NCBI GenBank assembly: GCA_016195915.1
Contig: JACPYS010000026.1
Span: 82,885-146,884 of the forward strand
DNA from: Betaproteobacteria bacterium
Lineage (GTDB): Bacteria > Pseudomonadota > Gammaproteobacteria > Burkholderiales > SG8-39
Reading direction: 5' to 3'
DNA: 64,000 bases
Part shown: one piece after another, positions 46,328 to 55,566 of the stretch
How positions within the stretch are numbered: the stretch's first letter is position 1
Layout: the number at the start of each line of letters is the position of its first letter
Notes under the pieces: model-generated
What the model saw: only the letters and a program-made list of their open reading frames with translations
Told to the model about the DNA's origin: nothing
Database searches by the model: none
Made by a program: the position numbers and the translations under genes

Positions 46328-47680
46328 CTATTTCAAATCGGGCAGCTTGCCGGTCTTGTAACCGCCCTTGCGCATGATCTCCTGTATCTCGGTGGCGATC
46401 GTGTTGAGCGCCTCCGCCGTGTTTTTTTCGCCGATCACCGCCTGGTTGAGGCGCAGTTCGAGCACCGAGACAATCTGCGGGCCCTCGGGGACCGTGTACA
46501 TCGAGCGCGGATACGGCGCTGAATCGACCATCGCCTTCATCCACCGGTTCTCGGGCTTGTTCGACAATTCCGACTCGAGTACATCCTTCCGGATCGGCGG
46601 CGCGCCCGCGTTGGCGACGATCTGCTGCGCCTGCACGGTCTGGAACCATTTGAGAAAAGCAAGGGCGGCAACCTGTCGGTCTCTGGGAATATTCTTCGGT
46701 ATGGCACCTATGAAATGGCCCAGCGTGGGCGAGGGCTTTCCGCCCGGTCCGCGTGGCAGGACGGCGACGTTGATTTTCCCGACCACTGCGGACTTGCTTG
46801 GATCATCCATCTGCGACCACGCGGCGATGACCGGGGTCCCGTGAGCGGCTTTCCCGGTCACCAGCGCCTGGATCACCTGCGCTTGACCGTAGCTCCCGGG
46901 ATTGGGCGGCCCCACCTTCCTGGTCAGGTCCACGTAGGTATCGAGAGCCTTTTTCGCCTCGGGACTGTTGATGGTGACGGTGAAATCTCCCGCTTTTTCG
47001 TCCTTGAAAATAGCCCCGTTATGGCTGTGCAGGTATGGCATCCAGTCATACGAAATGTCCGACGCACTGCGCGCGCCTCGGAACACCATGCCGTAGATGC
47101 TGGGAGGATTGTGCAGCTTCTGCGCGTTCGCCATCAGCTGGTCCCAGGTTTCGGGGACCTTCAACCCCGCCTGCTGGTAAAGGTCGGCGCGATAAAACAG
47201 CAACTGGATGTTGCCGTTGAGAGGCACGCCGTACAAGCTGCCGGTCCTTGCGTTGTTGCTCTTGGTTTTCGCATCCCAGTAGGCGGTATCGTCGTAGGAC
47301 AGCACTTGCGGGTCGAGCTTGAACGACGGATCGATGTCGCCCAGCGGCGTCAGGAAGCCGCCGTGATAGAACTCCGCGAGCCAGGTCGAATTCATCACCA
47401 GGATGTCGAACTGTCCTTGACGGGAACGCACCGAGTTACGCTGCTTCTCCGCGCTGCCTGCGAACGGGTTCACATCCAGCGTGACCTTGTTGGCGGTTTC
47501 CCTCTCGTAGGCCTCGACCGCCTTCGAGAAGCCGCCGAACCACGGGGACTGGTTGATCACGATGGTAATGGGCGCGACCTTCTGCGCGTGTGCTGCCCCG
47601 CCGGCAAACGCGAGCAGGGCGGCAACACCAACGCCGAATACGATACCAACAAGCTGTCTCTGAAAGCCGGTCTTCTCCAT
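46328..47680 (-). CDS. Extracellular sugar-binding protein of ABC transporter
   Basis: A 450-residue binding protein (SBP family 1) with a signal peptide (MEKTGFQRQLVGIVFGVG, cleavage after AAHAQ). Typical features are PITIVINQSPWFGGFSKAVE, LYGVPLNGNIQLLFYRADLY and the C-terminal AEALNTIATEIQEIM. The ATG at 47680 has a strong GAGGAGG; the open frame upstream to 47947 overlaps the sulfatase gene. It supplies the two permeases downstream. Location behind a sulfatase suggests a desulfated sugar or sugar-like ligand. Confidence 0.93.
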   Translation of the reverse strand: MEKTGFQRQLVGIVFGVGVAALLAFAGGAAHAQKVAPITIVINQSPWFGGFSKAVEAYERETANKVTLDVNPFAGSAEKQRNSVRSRQGQFDILVMNSTWLAEFYHGGFLTPLGDIDPSFKLDPQVLSYDDTAYWDAKTKSNNARTGSLYGVPLNGNIQLLFYRADLYQQAGLKVPETWDQLMANAQKLHNPPSIYGMVFRGARSASDISYDWMPYLHSHNGAIFKDEKAGDFTVTINSPEAKKALDTYVDLTRKVGPPNPGSYGQAQVIQALVTGKAAHGTPVIAAWSQMDDPSKSAVVGKINVAVLPRGPGGKPSPTLGHFIGAIPKNIPRDRQVAALAFLKWFQTVQAQQIVANAGAPPIRKDVLESELSNKPENRWMKAMVDSAPYPRSMYTVPEGPQIVSVLELRLNQAVIGEKNTAEALNTIATEIQEIMRKGGYKTGKLPDLK

Positions 47681-47744
47681 GCTTGCCTCCTCGTAATGGT
47701 GCCGCTTTGTCATGTTGCCCTGCGATGATGCGCTTTCGGTATCC

Positions 47745-49202
47745 CTAATCGATTTCCGCTTTCGTTCCCGGCGCGGGGGTAAAGCCCAGGTCACCGCGCG
47801 CGAGCGCGGCTTCGCGCCCTCCGTACTTCGCAAGCAGCTCGGCCTGACGGTGCTTGGCCCGCCGGTCCACCTCCACAGGATCGCAGAATTCCAGCAGACG
47901 CTTCCGGCAGGCTTCGAGCACCTCCGCATGGGCAGGCTCGCCCGCAAGGTCGCGCAATTCTTCCGGGTCGGCCTCCAGGTCGTAGAGCTGCGGCCGGTAA
48001 TTGACGTAGTGAAGGTATTTCCAGCGGCCGTCGCGCAACATGAACGCGGCTCCGGTGGAGCCGATGGCGTGGTACTCGCTCACCACCGCCTTCGCGCCGG
48101 CCGAACCGCGGGCCAGCGCACCCAGCGAGCGCCCGGGATGATCATCCTGGGGCACGGGCGCGCCCACGCATTCGAAGATCCACGGATAAATATCGACGTG
48201 ACTCACCGGCGTGGCGCGAGTCTCGCCGCGCGGAATGTCGTCCCCCGCAACAATGATCGGTACGCCCGAGGATTCCTCATAAAAAGTGGACTTTCCCCAC
48301 AGCCCGCGCGCGCCGAGGTTGTCGCCATGATCGCTGGTGTAGACGACGCGCGTGTCCTTGTCGAGGCCGCTTTTTTCGAGGGCGCGGAGAACCTTGCCGA
48401 GGTTCTCGTCCATGGCGCTGACCAGGCCATAGTACCCCGCGATGGCTCGCTTCACGTCCTCGGGACCCTTGAAGTGGGTGTCGTAATCGACACAGTGCGC
48501 ATAATCGCTCAGATAGGGGTGTTCGGGCCGCTCGTTGTTCGCGTACTGTTTCGGGCTGGGAAGATCGCGTCCAGAGTATTCGTAATACCACTCGGGCGGC
48601 GCGGTGAGCGGGAAATGCGGCGCCACGAACGAGACGAACAGGACCCAGGGCTTGTCGCGGCGTTTCGTCGCGGCCTGGTGCAGCCAGATCTGCGCGCGCG
48701 AGGCGATGTCGCGATCGTAGACAGTGTAGGTGGATTCGCCGGGCCCCGCGTATTTCGCCATCTTGTCCCCGCCCTTGCGTGTCGGGATATGGTCCCGGAC
48801 CAATCCCTTGACATCACCGGCGGCGTCGACGATGTGCATCGGCACGATCTCCTTCGAAAAGCCGTGGTCGTCGCCGCGCGCTCCGCGGAAATGCAGTTTG
48901 CCGATAGCGACGACTTGATGGCCGCGCTCGCGCAGGCGGTGATGCCAGCTGGGGATGGCGCCTTCATACCCGTCCGCGTTGTCCCAATAGCCGATCTGGT
49001 GCACGTACTTGCCCGTGGCAAACGCCGCCCTCGCGGGGACGCAGATCGGACAGGTCGTGTAGGCCGAGCTGAAGCGGGTTCCCCGGCGCGCCAGCGCATC
49101 GAGCGCGGGGGTCTGGATGATGTCGTTGCCGGCGCAGCCCATGATTTTCGGGTTGTGCTCGTCAGACATGAGGATCAGCAGGTTCCTGGGCGTCGTCATC
49201 AC
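47745..49202 (-). CDS. Sulfatase (type I, choline-sulfatase-like)
   Basis: A 485-residue sulfatase. The formylglycine motif is CxPxR at Cys54 (ICVPARAAFATG), so Cys54 is the expected formylglycine after maturation. N-terminal metal residues are in LMSDEHNPKIMG, and the later VVYTSDHGDNLGARGLWGK is the second metal-binding region. No signal peptide is evident, pointing to cytoplasmic hydrolysis of an imported sulfate ester. It lies 12 bases downstream of the DSD1-like gene. No formylglycine-generating enzyme gene is in the window. Confidence 0.93.
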   Translation of the reverse strand: MMTTPRNLLILMSDEHNPKIMGCAGNDIIQTPALDALARRGTRFSSAYTTCPICVPARAAFATGKYVHQIGYWDNADGYEGAIPSWHHRLRERGHQVVAIGKLHFRGARGDDHGFSKEIVPMHIVDAAGDVKGLVRDHIPTRKGGDKMAKYAGPGESTYTVYDRDIASRAQIWLHQAATKRRDKPWVLFVSFVAPHFPLTAPPEWYYEYSGRDLPSPKQYANNERPEHPYLSDYAHCVDYDTHFKGPEDVKRAIAGYYGLVSAMDENLGKVLRALEKSGLDKDTRVVYTSDHGDNLGARGLWGKSTFYEESSGVPIIVAGDDIPRGETRATPVSHVDIYPWIFECVGAPVPQDDHPGRSLGALARGSAGAKAVVSEYHAIGSTGAAFMLRDGRWKYLHYVNYRPQLYDLEADPEELRDLAGEPAHAEVLEACRKRLLEFCDPVEVDRRAKHRQAELLAKYGGREAALARGDLGFTPAPGTKAEID

Positions 49203-49214
49203 TCGGTCACTCGA

Positions 49215-50519
49215 TCAGAACGAAGTGCTTATCGCGTCGATCACGTTGTAATCGTCATCGACAATCGGCAGGAAGCGCCACTTGTCGAACGTCGTGCAGG
49301 GGTGCGAAATCGCGCAGGCAATCATGTCGCCGACCCGCAGCGCCGTTCCCGGTGGTACTCGCATGAAGGCATGCTGGTCGTTCAATGCGAAAATTTCATT
49401 TCCTTCCGGCAGCCGTGCGGGCGTCGAATCCATCCCGGGACGGTACACGAGGCGCGCGAAGGGCAGGTGCAGGTCGTGGGAAACGTCGCGCTTGCCCATG
49501 GTGAGGATGGCGAGTCCCTGCTCCGGCATCGATTGCACATAGGACCAGAGTTCCAGCGCGTCGCGCAATCCCTGACCAAGCGCGTTGATTCGCGGTGTGC
49601 GTTGCTGCATTCTCGACGCCGCTCGCGCATACGCGTCGGAATCGTGGGTCAGGTAGCAGCCGCTGCGTATGACCACAAGGGTATCGCGACCGTTCAGCCT
49701 GCGCGGAAGTGCGGTCACGAGATCGAACCAGGCCGAACCTCCGGCAGTGAGGATGATCGGGTCCGCATCGATGAGACCTTCCGCCGATACCGCATCGGCG
49801 ACGCTTGCCATGAATCCGACAAACTCGCGGATGTGATCTTCCTGCCCGGCAGTGGATGCGGACGGAACAGCGCCTTCGTAACCCTCGACTCCGGCGAGAC
49901 TCAGGTGGGGCCGCGCGGCCGCCACCGATCGTGCGACGGCCACGGCCTGTTGGGTCGACCGGCAGCCGGTGCGCCCCCCCTGGAAACCGCACTCGACGAG
50001 AAGCTTGAGGGGGCGGCCGGGATTGCGGCTCGCTGCGGCCCCGGCCAGCGCCTGGACCGAGGCGACGGAGTCCACCAGCGCAAGGAATTCAAATCCCGGA
50101 TCGCGTGACAGTTCATCGAGGACATACGCAATCGCCTGTCGTCCGACGAGTTGATTGGCGAGCAGGATCTTTCGGATTCCGTGGGCCCGGCACACGCGCA
50201 ACTGCTGCACCGTGGCGACGCTGATGCCCCAGGCGCCGTCTGCGAGTTGCCGCGCGAACAGTTTCGGACTCATCGACGTCTTGCCGTGGGGGGCGATGGC
50301 CACCCCCGTCATGTCACGGAAGCCGCGCATCCACGCCGAATTGTGCCGAAGCGCCGAATCCTTCAGGATCGCCAGCGGCAGGGGCAGGTCCTCGGCGAGC
50401 ACGTTCCATCCCTCGCGTCCGACCTGATCGAGGTCGATCGTGCCGAGCGACGCAGGCAGCCCCTTGGTCTGACCGTCCAGAAGCGGCGATGTCGCTGTCT
50501 GCATGAGCGCAGTCTGCAT
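49215..50519 (-). CDS. DSD1/D-threonine-aldolase-like PLP enzyme
   Basis: A protein of about 434 residues of the fold-type III PLP family (alanine-racemase-like N-terminal barrel). The PLP Lys is probably in APHGKTSMSP; GYEGAVPSA and ILTAGGSAWFD fit the phosphate-loop and barrel regions; the Zn ligands typical of DSD1 are suggested by AISHPCTTFDKW. Relatives include D-serine dehydratase, D-threonine aldolase and D-3-hydroxyaspartate dehydratase. The start is uncertain: ATG 50519 and ATG 50504 are preceded by similar sequence, and a TTG at 50570 is also in frame. First gene of the leftward sulfatase arm. Confidence 0.85.
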   Translation of the reverse strand: MQTALMQTATSPLLDGQTKGLPASLGTIDLDQVGREGWNVLAEDLPLPLAILKDSALRHNSAWMRGFRDMTGVAIAPHGKTSMSPKLFARQLADGAWGISVATVQQLRVCRAHGIRKILLANQLVGRQAIAYVLDELSRDPGFEFLALVDSVASVQALAGAAASRNPGRPLKLLVECGFQGGRTGCRSTQQAVAVARSVAAARPHLSLAGVEGYEGAVPSASTAGQEDHIREFVGFMASVADAVSAEGLIDADPIILTAGGSAWFDLVTALPRRLNGRDTLVVIRSGCYLTHDSDAYARAASRMQQRTPRINALGQGLRDALELWSYVQSMPEQGLAILTMGKRDVSHDLHLPFARLVYRPGMDSTPARLPEGNEIFALNDQHAFMRVPPGTALRVGDMIACAISHPCTTFDKWRFLPIVDDDYNVIDAISTSF

Positions 50520-50622
50520 GAGAGGCGTTGGCGTCAGGTTACGTCCGGCCCGGGTTATGGCCGAACTCAAAAGTATCGCACCCGTGTGGCACCCGTTGCG
50601 CGACTTGTCGGAATCAGACTAG

Positions 50623-50642
50623 CATATGTCCACACGTATATG
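50623..50642. promoter_or_regulatory. Inverted repeat in the divergent sulfatase promoter region
   Basis: CATAT (50623-50627) and ATATG (50638-50642) are inverted arms within the AT-richer stretch of the region separating the two sulfatase arms. This is a candidate operator for joint control of both. The arms are short, so confidence is low. Confidence 0.3.
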
Positions 50643-50696
50643 CGCGGCGACCGCGATCGCCATCGCATCGACCTGCGCTGAGCCGGCCGATACTGC

Positions 50697-52157
50697 ATGC
50701 GACCCGCAAATCTGCTTTTTTTCCTGTCCGACAATCACGCGCGCAGCGCGATGGGTTGCTCGGGGAATCCCGTTGTTCAGACGCCGGTGCTCGATGGCCT
50801 CGCGGCGAGGGGCACGCGCTTTGCCAGCGCCTACACGGCGAGCCCGCTTTGCTGCCCCGCGCGAGCCTCCATCGCGACCGGCCGTTTCCCGTTTCAGACC
50901 GGCTACTGGGACAACGCGATCGTCTATGACGGGCGCGTATCCAGCTGGATGCATCGGCTGCGCGATGCCGGTGCCGACGTGGTGTCGGTCGGCAAGCTTC
51001 ACTTTCGTTCCACCGACGACGACAACGGCTTCACTCGGGAACTCGCGCCCATGCACATCCTCAATGCCAGGGGCGGGGTGAGCATGCTGCTGCGCTGGTC
51101 CGACGAGGAACCCGTGAACCGCGGCCAGTGGGAGTTGTATCTCGAACAATCCGGGGCGGGAACCACGCATTACCAGGCGTACGACTTCGAGATTTCGCGA
51201 CTCGCCATCGACTGGCTGAAGCAGCATGCGCGCAATCGCGATCGTCCCTGGGCGCTGTTTGTCTCGTACGTGAGCCCGCACCCGCCATTTACCGTCCCGC
51301 AGGAACTGCTCGAGCTGTATCCGTTCGATCGCATGCCCTTGCCGCCCCTGTTCAGGGAGGACGAACGGCCGCAGCATCCGTCGCTCCTGCACCTGCGGCG
51401 CATCATGGGCTTCAAGGCGATGGACGATGAGGCGGCGATTCGCCGCATCGCTGCGTGCTACTACGCGCTGGTGACGCATCTGGACCGCCAGATCGGCGAG
51501 GTGCTGCGCGCGGCGAGCGAGCTCGGAGTGCTGGAGGACACGCGGATCATCTACACCAGCGACCACGGGGAAGCACTGGGCGCGCACGGCCTGTTCGGCA
51601 AGGCCAACCTGCTCGAGCCCGCGGCTGGCGTTCCGCTGCTCATCTGCGGTCCCGGCATTCCTTCCGGACGGGTCGAGCCGGTTCCGGTATCGCACGTCGA
51701 TCTTTACCCGAGCATCGTCGAGGGTGCCGGACTCTCACCGGTTGCCTCCGAGGCTGACCTGCCCGGGCATTCGCTGTTCCACGTTGCGTCACGGGTGTCG
51801 CCGGTGTTTGCGGAGTATCACGCCTCCGGCACGCGGCACGGCGTTTCGATGCTTCGCTCGGGGGCATACAAGCTCATCCATCATCTTGACGCGCCGGCGC
51901 AGTTGTTCAATCTCGAGGCCGATCCCGACGAAAGCCACGACCTCGCCGCGGAGCCTTCCGCGGCTGCGCGGGTCAGGGAGTTGGAGCTCCAACTCCATTC
52001 GGTCTGCGATCCTGCGGCCGCGGACGAGCGCGCCCGCGCGGACCAGCGCGCCAAGTCCGAGCACTGGGGAGGCAACGACGCGATACGCAAGGAGGAGCTG
52101 ATCGTCTACACGCCGCCTCCAGGTGTTCAGGCACAGCGCAAGGCGGAGGACGCATGA
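50697..52157 (+). CDS. Sulfatase (type I)
   Basis: A 486-residue sulfatase similar in layout to the one on the opposite arm. The formylglycine motif is Cys52-Cys53-Pro-Ala-Arg56, so Cys52 is the modified residue (CxPxR). FFLSDNHARSAMG and IIYTSDHGEALGAHGLFGK supply the metal-site residues. No signal peptide is visible. It is the first gene of the rightward arm and its stop overlaps the ABC ATPase start (ATGA). Its substrate is probably a sulfate ester different from, or sequential to, that of the first sulfatase. Confidence 0.93.
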   Translation: MRPANLLFFLSDNHARSAMGCSGNPVVQTPVLDGLAARGTRFASAYTASPLCCPARASIATGRFPFQTGYWDNAIVYDGRVSSWMHRLRDAGADVVSVGKLHFRSTDDDNGFTRELAPMHILNARGGVSMLLRWSDEEPVNRGQWELYLEQSGAGTTHYQAYDFEISRLAIDWLKQHARNRDRPWALFVSYVSPHPPFTVPQELLELYPFDRMPLPPLFREDERPQHPSLLHLRRIMGFKAMDDEAAIRRIAACYYALVTHLDRQIGEVLRAASELGVLEDTRIIYTSDHGEALGAHGLFGKANLLEPAAGVPLLICGPGIPSGRVEPVPVSHVDLYPSIVEGAGLSPVASEADLPGHSLFHVASRVSPVFAEYHASGTRHGVSMLRSGAYKLIHHLDAPAQLFNLEADPDESHDLAAEPSAAARVRELELQLHSVCDPAAADERARADQRAKSEHWGGNDAIRKEELIVYTPPPGVQAQRKAEDA

Positions 52158-52900
52158 CCGGAAACGCGATGCCGAAGATCGAGGTGCTGCGCGTGTCCAA
52201 GCACTTTGGCGCCGCATCGTCGGCGCCGGTGCTGAGCGGCGTCGATCTCGCATGCGCGGAAAACGAATTCGTCTGCCTGCTCGGGCGATCCGGTTGCGGC
52301 AAGACCACGCTGCTGAACATCATCGCGGGGCTGGTCCCGCCCAGTTCGGGTGAGGTGCGCGTCGACGGGGAGCGCGTGACCGGCCCGGGGCGGGGCAAGG
52401 GCATGGTGTTCCAGCAAAACGCTCTTTTCCCGTGGCTGAGCGCGCGCAGCAACGTTGAATTCGGGGCCCGGCGCAGCGGACTGGAAAAGCAGGCGGCCCG
52501 CCGTATCGCGGAGGAGTTGCTCGAACTGGTCGGGCTGCGGGAATATGGCGAACGCTACCCGGGGCAACTCTCGGGTGGCATGCAGCAGCGCGTGGCGATC
52601 GCGCGCGCGCTGGCGCTCGATCCGCAGATCCTGCTGATGGACGAGCCCTTCGGAGCACTCGATGAAATCACCCGGCTCGACATGCAGGCCGAGTTGCTTC
52701 GGGTGTGGTCGAGCCGCAGGAAGACAGTGGTCTTCGTCACCCACAGCATCATGGAAGCCCTGATGCTCGGCGATCGTGTGGCGGTGATGGGTGGAGGAGG
52801 CATTGCCTCGATCCACGACGTCGCGAAGGATAGACCCCGAAGCCGAAGCGATCCCGCGGTGATCCGCCTGCACGACGAGATCTGGCAAGGGCTGCACTGA
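52154..52900 (+). CDS. ABC transporter ATP-binding protein (SsuB/TauB type)
   Basis: A 248-residue ATPase with Walker A (GRSGCGKTT), signature (LSGGMQQRVA) and Walker B (ILLMDEPFGALDE). The closest families are the nitrate/sulfonate/taurine importers, which agrees with the permeases and NMT1-like binding protein downstream. The ATG overlaps the sulfatase stop, an in-frame second ATG 5 codons later is possible. Confidence 0.93.
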   Translation: MTGNAMPKIEVLRVSKHFGAASSAPVLSGVDLACAENEFVCLLGRSGCGKTTLLNIIAGLVPPSSGEVRVDGERVTGPGRGKGMVFQQNALFPWLSARSNVEFGARRSGLEKQAARRIAEELLELVGLREYGERYPGQLSGGMQQRVAIARALALDPQILLMDEPFGALDEITRLDMQAELLRVWSSRRKTVVFVTHSIMEALMLGDRVAVMGGGGIASIHDVAKDRPRSRSDPAVIRLHDEIWQGLH

Positions 52901-52901
52901 C

Positions 52902-53702
52902 ATGCGCGATGACCTCTCCCGTCATGCAGCAGTCCTTCAGGGGGCCGGTTTCATCCTCGCGCTGCTGGTGGCGTGGGAAATCACGTCGGCGCTGGGTTGG
53001 TTGCGGCCGCATTCGTTTCCGCCGCCCTCGCGCATCGCGCAAGGCGCATGGGAACTCGCGGTGCGCGGCTTCCCGGAAGGCGTGCGTGTCTGGACCCACG
53101 CGCTCGCGACCCTGCGGCGAATTTTTTCCGGATTCGTTCTCGCGATGGTCCTCGCGATACCGTCGGGCATTCTCATCGGTGCGTCGCAAACGCTGGACCG
53201 CCTGACCCATCCGGTGATCACCTTCGCGCGCTCCGTGGCAACCCTCAGCCTGCTGCCGCTGGTGATCGTCTGGTTCGGCACCGGCGAACTCTCCAAAACG
53301 CTCCTGATCGCTTACGGTTGCTTCTGGGTGATGCTCTCGAACGTGATCGCCGGGGTCAAGTACGTCGATCCCACGCTGATTCGCGCGGCGAGGACGATGG
53401 ACACGCCCGGGAGCGAGATTTTCACCCGCATTGTTCTTCCGGCAGCTTTGCCGCGAATCTTTGCCGGTGCGAGAACCGCACTCGGCGTGGGCTTCATGGT
53501 CATCGTCGGCGCCGAGATGATCGGCACCATCGAGGGCCTCGGGGCGCTCATCATGGAAGCTCGCACTTTCTATCGCACCGATGTCACCATCGTCGGCATG
53601 ATGCTCCTGGGTGTGATGGGCGTTGTTTTCGCCATCGGCATGGAGGCGCTCGAACGCCGCCTGCTTCCATGGCACCGCGGCCTGTCGGAGGTACGCCGGT
53701 GA
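52902..53702 (+). CDS. ABC transporter permease (SsuC/TauC type)
   Basis: A 266-residue six-helix permease, with LLPLVIVWFGTGELSKTLLI and the cytoplasmic EAA-like loop RAARTMDTPGSEIFTRIVLP. It starts 1 base after the ATPase stop and overlaps the second permease by GTGA. It is one half of a heterodimeric channel; most SsuABC systems have a single permease gene, so two different permeases is a deviation. Confidence 0.93.
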   Translation: MRDDLSRHAAVLQGAGFILALLVAWEITSALGWLRPHSFPPPSRIAQGAWELAVRGFPEGVRVWTHALATLRRIFSGFVLAMVLAIPSGILIGASQTLDRLTHPVITFARSVATLSLLPLVIVWFGTGELSKTLLIAYGCFWVMLSNVIAGVKYVDPTLIRAARTMDTPGSEIFTRIVLPAALPRIFAGARTALGVGFMVIVGAEMIGTIEGLGALIMEARTFYRTDVTIVGMMLLGVMGVVFAIGMEALERRLLPWHRGLSEVRR

Positions 53703-54472
53703 ATCCGCGCGCTGCCGACGCGCTGCTCGGACTGGGCGGCATACTCATCGTGCTTGCGGGATGGGAACTCGTGGCGCGAAGCGGGGTGGTCAGCCAGTCG
53801 GTATTTCCTCCGCCGATCCACGCGATGGTTATCGGTCTGAGAAAGGTTCCGCTGCCGGATCTGGGCGGCCATGTCTGGATCAGTCTCCAGCGCATCGCGT
53901 TCGGCTTTTCCGCCGGGGCGCTGCTTGGGGTCGTGATTGCCGTCGCGGGCGGGTGGTATCGCGTGTTCGGCAATCTCGTGCGGCCGGTGGTCGAAATGCT
54001 TCGTCCGATTCCGCCGCTGGCGTGGATTCCGATGGCCATCGTCTGGTTCGGGCTGGGCGAGCCCTCGAAGGTATTCGTGATCTTCCTCGGCGCGTTCTTT
54101 CCGGTGCTGACCAATACCTGGAAAGGCATGTCGAACATCGATGCCACGCTGCTGCGCGCGGGTCAGACGATGGGCCTCTCAGGTCCGGAACTGCTCATCA
54201 AGGTGGCGATCCCCGCGACCTTGCCCGACATCGCGACGGGCCTGCGCATCGGCTGGGGACTGGCGTTCGGCGTGCTCGTCGCCGCGGAACTCATTGCCGC
54301 CGAGTCCGGACTGGGTTACATGATCATGCACGCGCGCCAACTCGGCGAGGTCGAGGTCATTATCCTCGGCATTCTCGTGATTGGCGCGGCAAACCTTGTG
54401 ACCGATTGGCTGCTCGCGAGAGTTCTCGCGAACTGGCTGGGTAAGTGGCAGGACACCACGCGCGCCGAATGA
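53699..54472 (+). CDS. ABC transporter permease (SsuC/TauC type), second copy
   Basis: A 257-residue permease starting with GTG overlapping the stop of the first permease. It shares the family segments PPLAWIPMAIVWFGLGEPSK and LLRAGQTMGLSGPELLIKVA. The two permeases are clearly diverged rather than a recent duplication. Together with the ATPase and the downstream binding protein they make a complete importer. Confidence 0.93.
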   Translation: MNPRAADALLGLGGILIVLAGWELVARSGVVSQSVFPPPIHAMVIGLRKVPLPDLGGHVWISLQRIAFGFSAGALLGVVIAVAGGWYRVFGNLVRPVVEMLRPIPPLAWIPMAIVWFGLGEPSKVFVIFLGAFFPVLTNTWKGMSNIDATLLRAGQTMGLSGPELLIKVAIPATLPDIATGLRIGWGLAFGVLVAAELIAAESGLGYMIMHARQLGEVEVIILGILVIGAANLVTDWLLARVLANWLGKWQDTTRAE

Positions 54473-54509
54473 CCGCGCCCGGGTGCAACATCAACCTAGG
54501 AGGAAGCAG

Positions 54510-55565
54510 ATGAACACACGCAGGCATTTCATTGCAGGCAGCGCCGCGGTTGCCGCAAGCGTGACCGCGGGGATTCCGCTTGGCGCGTTCGCCCAGGGCG
54601 CCAGGCCGGAAATCAGTTCGCTGTCGCTGGGATTCGGCATCGACCCGCCGTTTGCGCCGCATATCGTCGCGATGCAGAAGGGATGGTTCCGCGAAGCCGG
54701 GTTCAGCGAAGTCAAGACGCGCACGTTCCAGTCGGGCAATCTCGCCGGTGAGGCGCTGGTCGCCGGAGAAATCCAGCTCTGGACGCCGGGCAACCTGCCC
54801 CCGATCTCGATGGTTCACAACGGCATACCGGTGGTGGTGGTCGGCACCGCGAGCGTCAACTGGGATGTCGAGAAGCTCACCGTGCGCATGGATGCCAATG
54901 TCAATACGCCCGAAGACCTTTACAAGATCAAGATCGGCCTTTTCCAGGGGTCGACTTCGAGCGCATTCCTGAGCGTACTGGCCAAACACTACGGGCTTGA
55001 CGAACGCCGCTTGCAGGTGGTCAACCTGCCGCCGCCCGAGCAACTCGCCAGTCTTGTCTCGAACAACGTGCAGGCCCTGTTGTGCTGGGAGCCGTGGCCG
55101 CATCGCGCGCTCGCGACCGGCAATGCGCGGGTCGTCCACAGCGGGCTCACGAGCTATTTCAGCGGCAACAACGGCCAGCGGGTGAAAGTCTCCGACGGGC
55201 GCAGCGTGCTCGTGGTGAGCCAGGAATTCGCCAAGCGCTCGCCCAATGCGCTGCGCGCGGCCATGGCTGCGATGCTGCGCGGGCAACGCTACGTTGCCAA
55301 CCCGGCCAATACCGGCGAGGTGCAGCGCATGTTCGCGGAGTTCCAGAAACAGGACCTCGAACTGGTGCGCGCGATCTGGGGCAACTATGTGTTCAACCCC
55401 GGTTTCGACGACCAGTATGTGGCCGATATGGAGCGCACTGCGGCCTACCTAGAAGCAAGCGGCCGCATCAAGAAGCGCATGAACGTCCTGGACTACACCT
55501 ATACCGACCCTCTGGCGGGGCTGGACAAGTCGCTGGTAAAGGTGGAGGGGCGCTGGAAGGCCTGA
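54510..55565 (+). CDS. ABC transporter substrate-binding protein (NMT1/SsuA-like), Tat signal
   Basis: A 351-residue binding protein with a twin-arginine signal (MNTRRHFIAGSAAVAAS, cleavage after AFAQ). The NMT1/SsuA-like core has FGIDPPFAPHIVAMQKGWF, AGEIQLWTPGN and LLCWEPWPHRAL. SD AGGAGG (54500-54505) precedes the ATG. The family binds sulfonates, nitrate, thiamine precursors and similar small anions, so a sulfated or sulfonated anion is a reasonable guess given the sulfatase in front of the operon. Confidence 0.92.
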   Translation: MNTRRHFIAGSAAVAASVTAGIPLGAFAQGARPEISSLSLGFGIDPPFAPHIVAMQKGWFREAGFSEVKTRTFQSGNLAGEALVAGEIQLWTPGNLPPISMVHNGIPVVVVGTASVNWDVEKLTVRMDANVNTPEDLYKIKIGLFQGSTSSAFLSVLAKHYGLDERRLQVVNLPPPEQLASLVSNNVQALLCWEPWPHRALATGNARVVHSGLTSYFSGNNGQRVKVSDGRSVLVVSQEFAKRSPNALRAAMAAMLRGQRYVANPANTGEVQRMFAEFQKQDLELVRAIWGNYVFNPGFDDQYVADMERTAAYLEASGRIKKRMNVLDYTYTDPLAGLDKSLVKVEGRWKA

Positions 55566-55566
55566 G

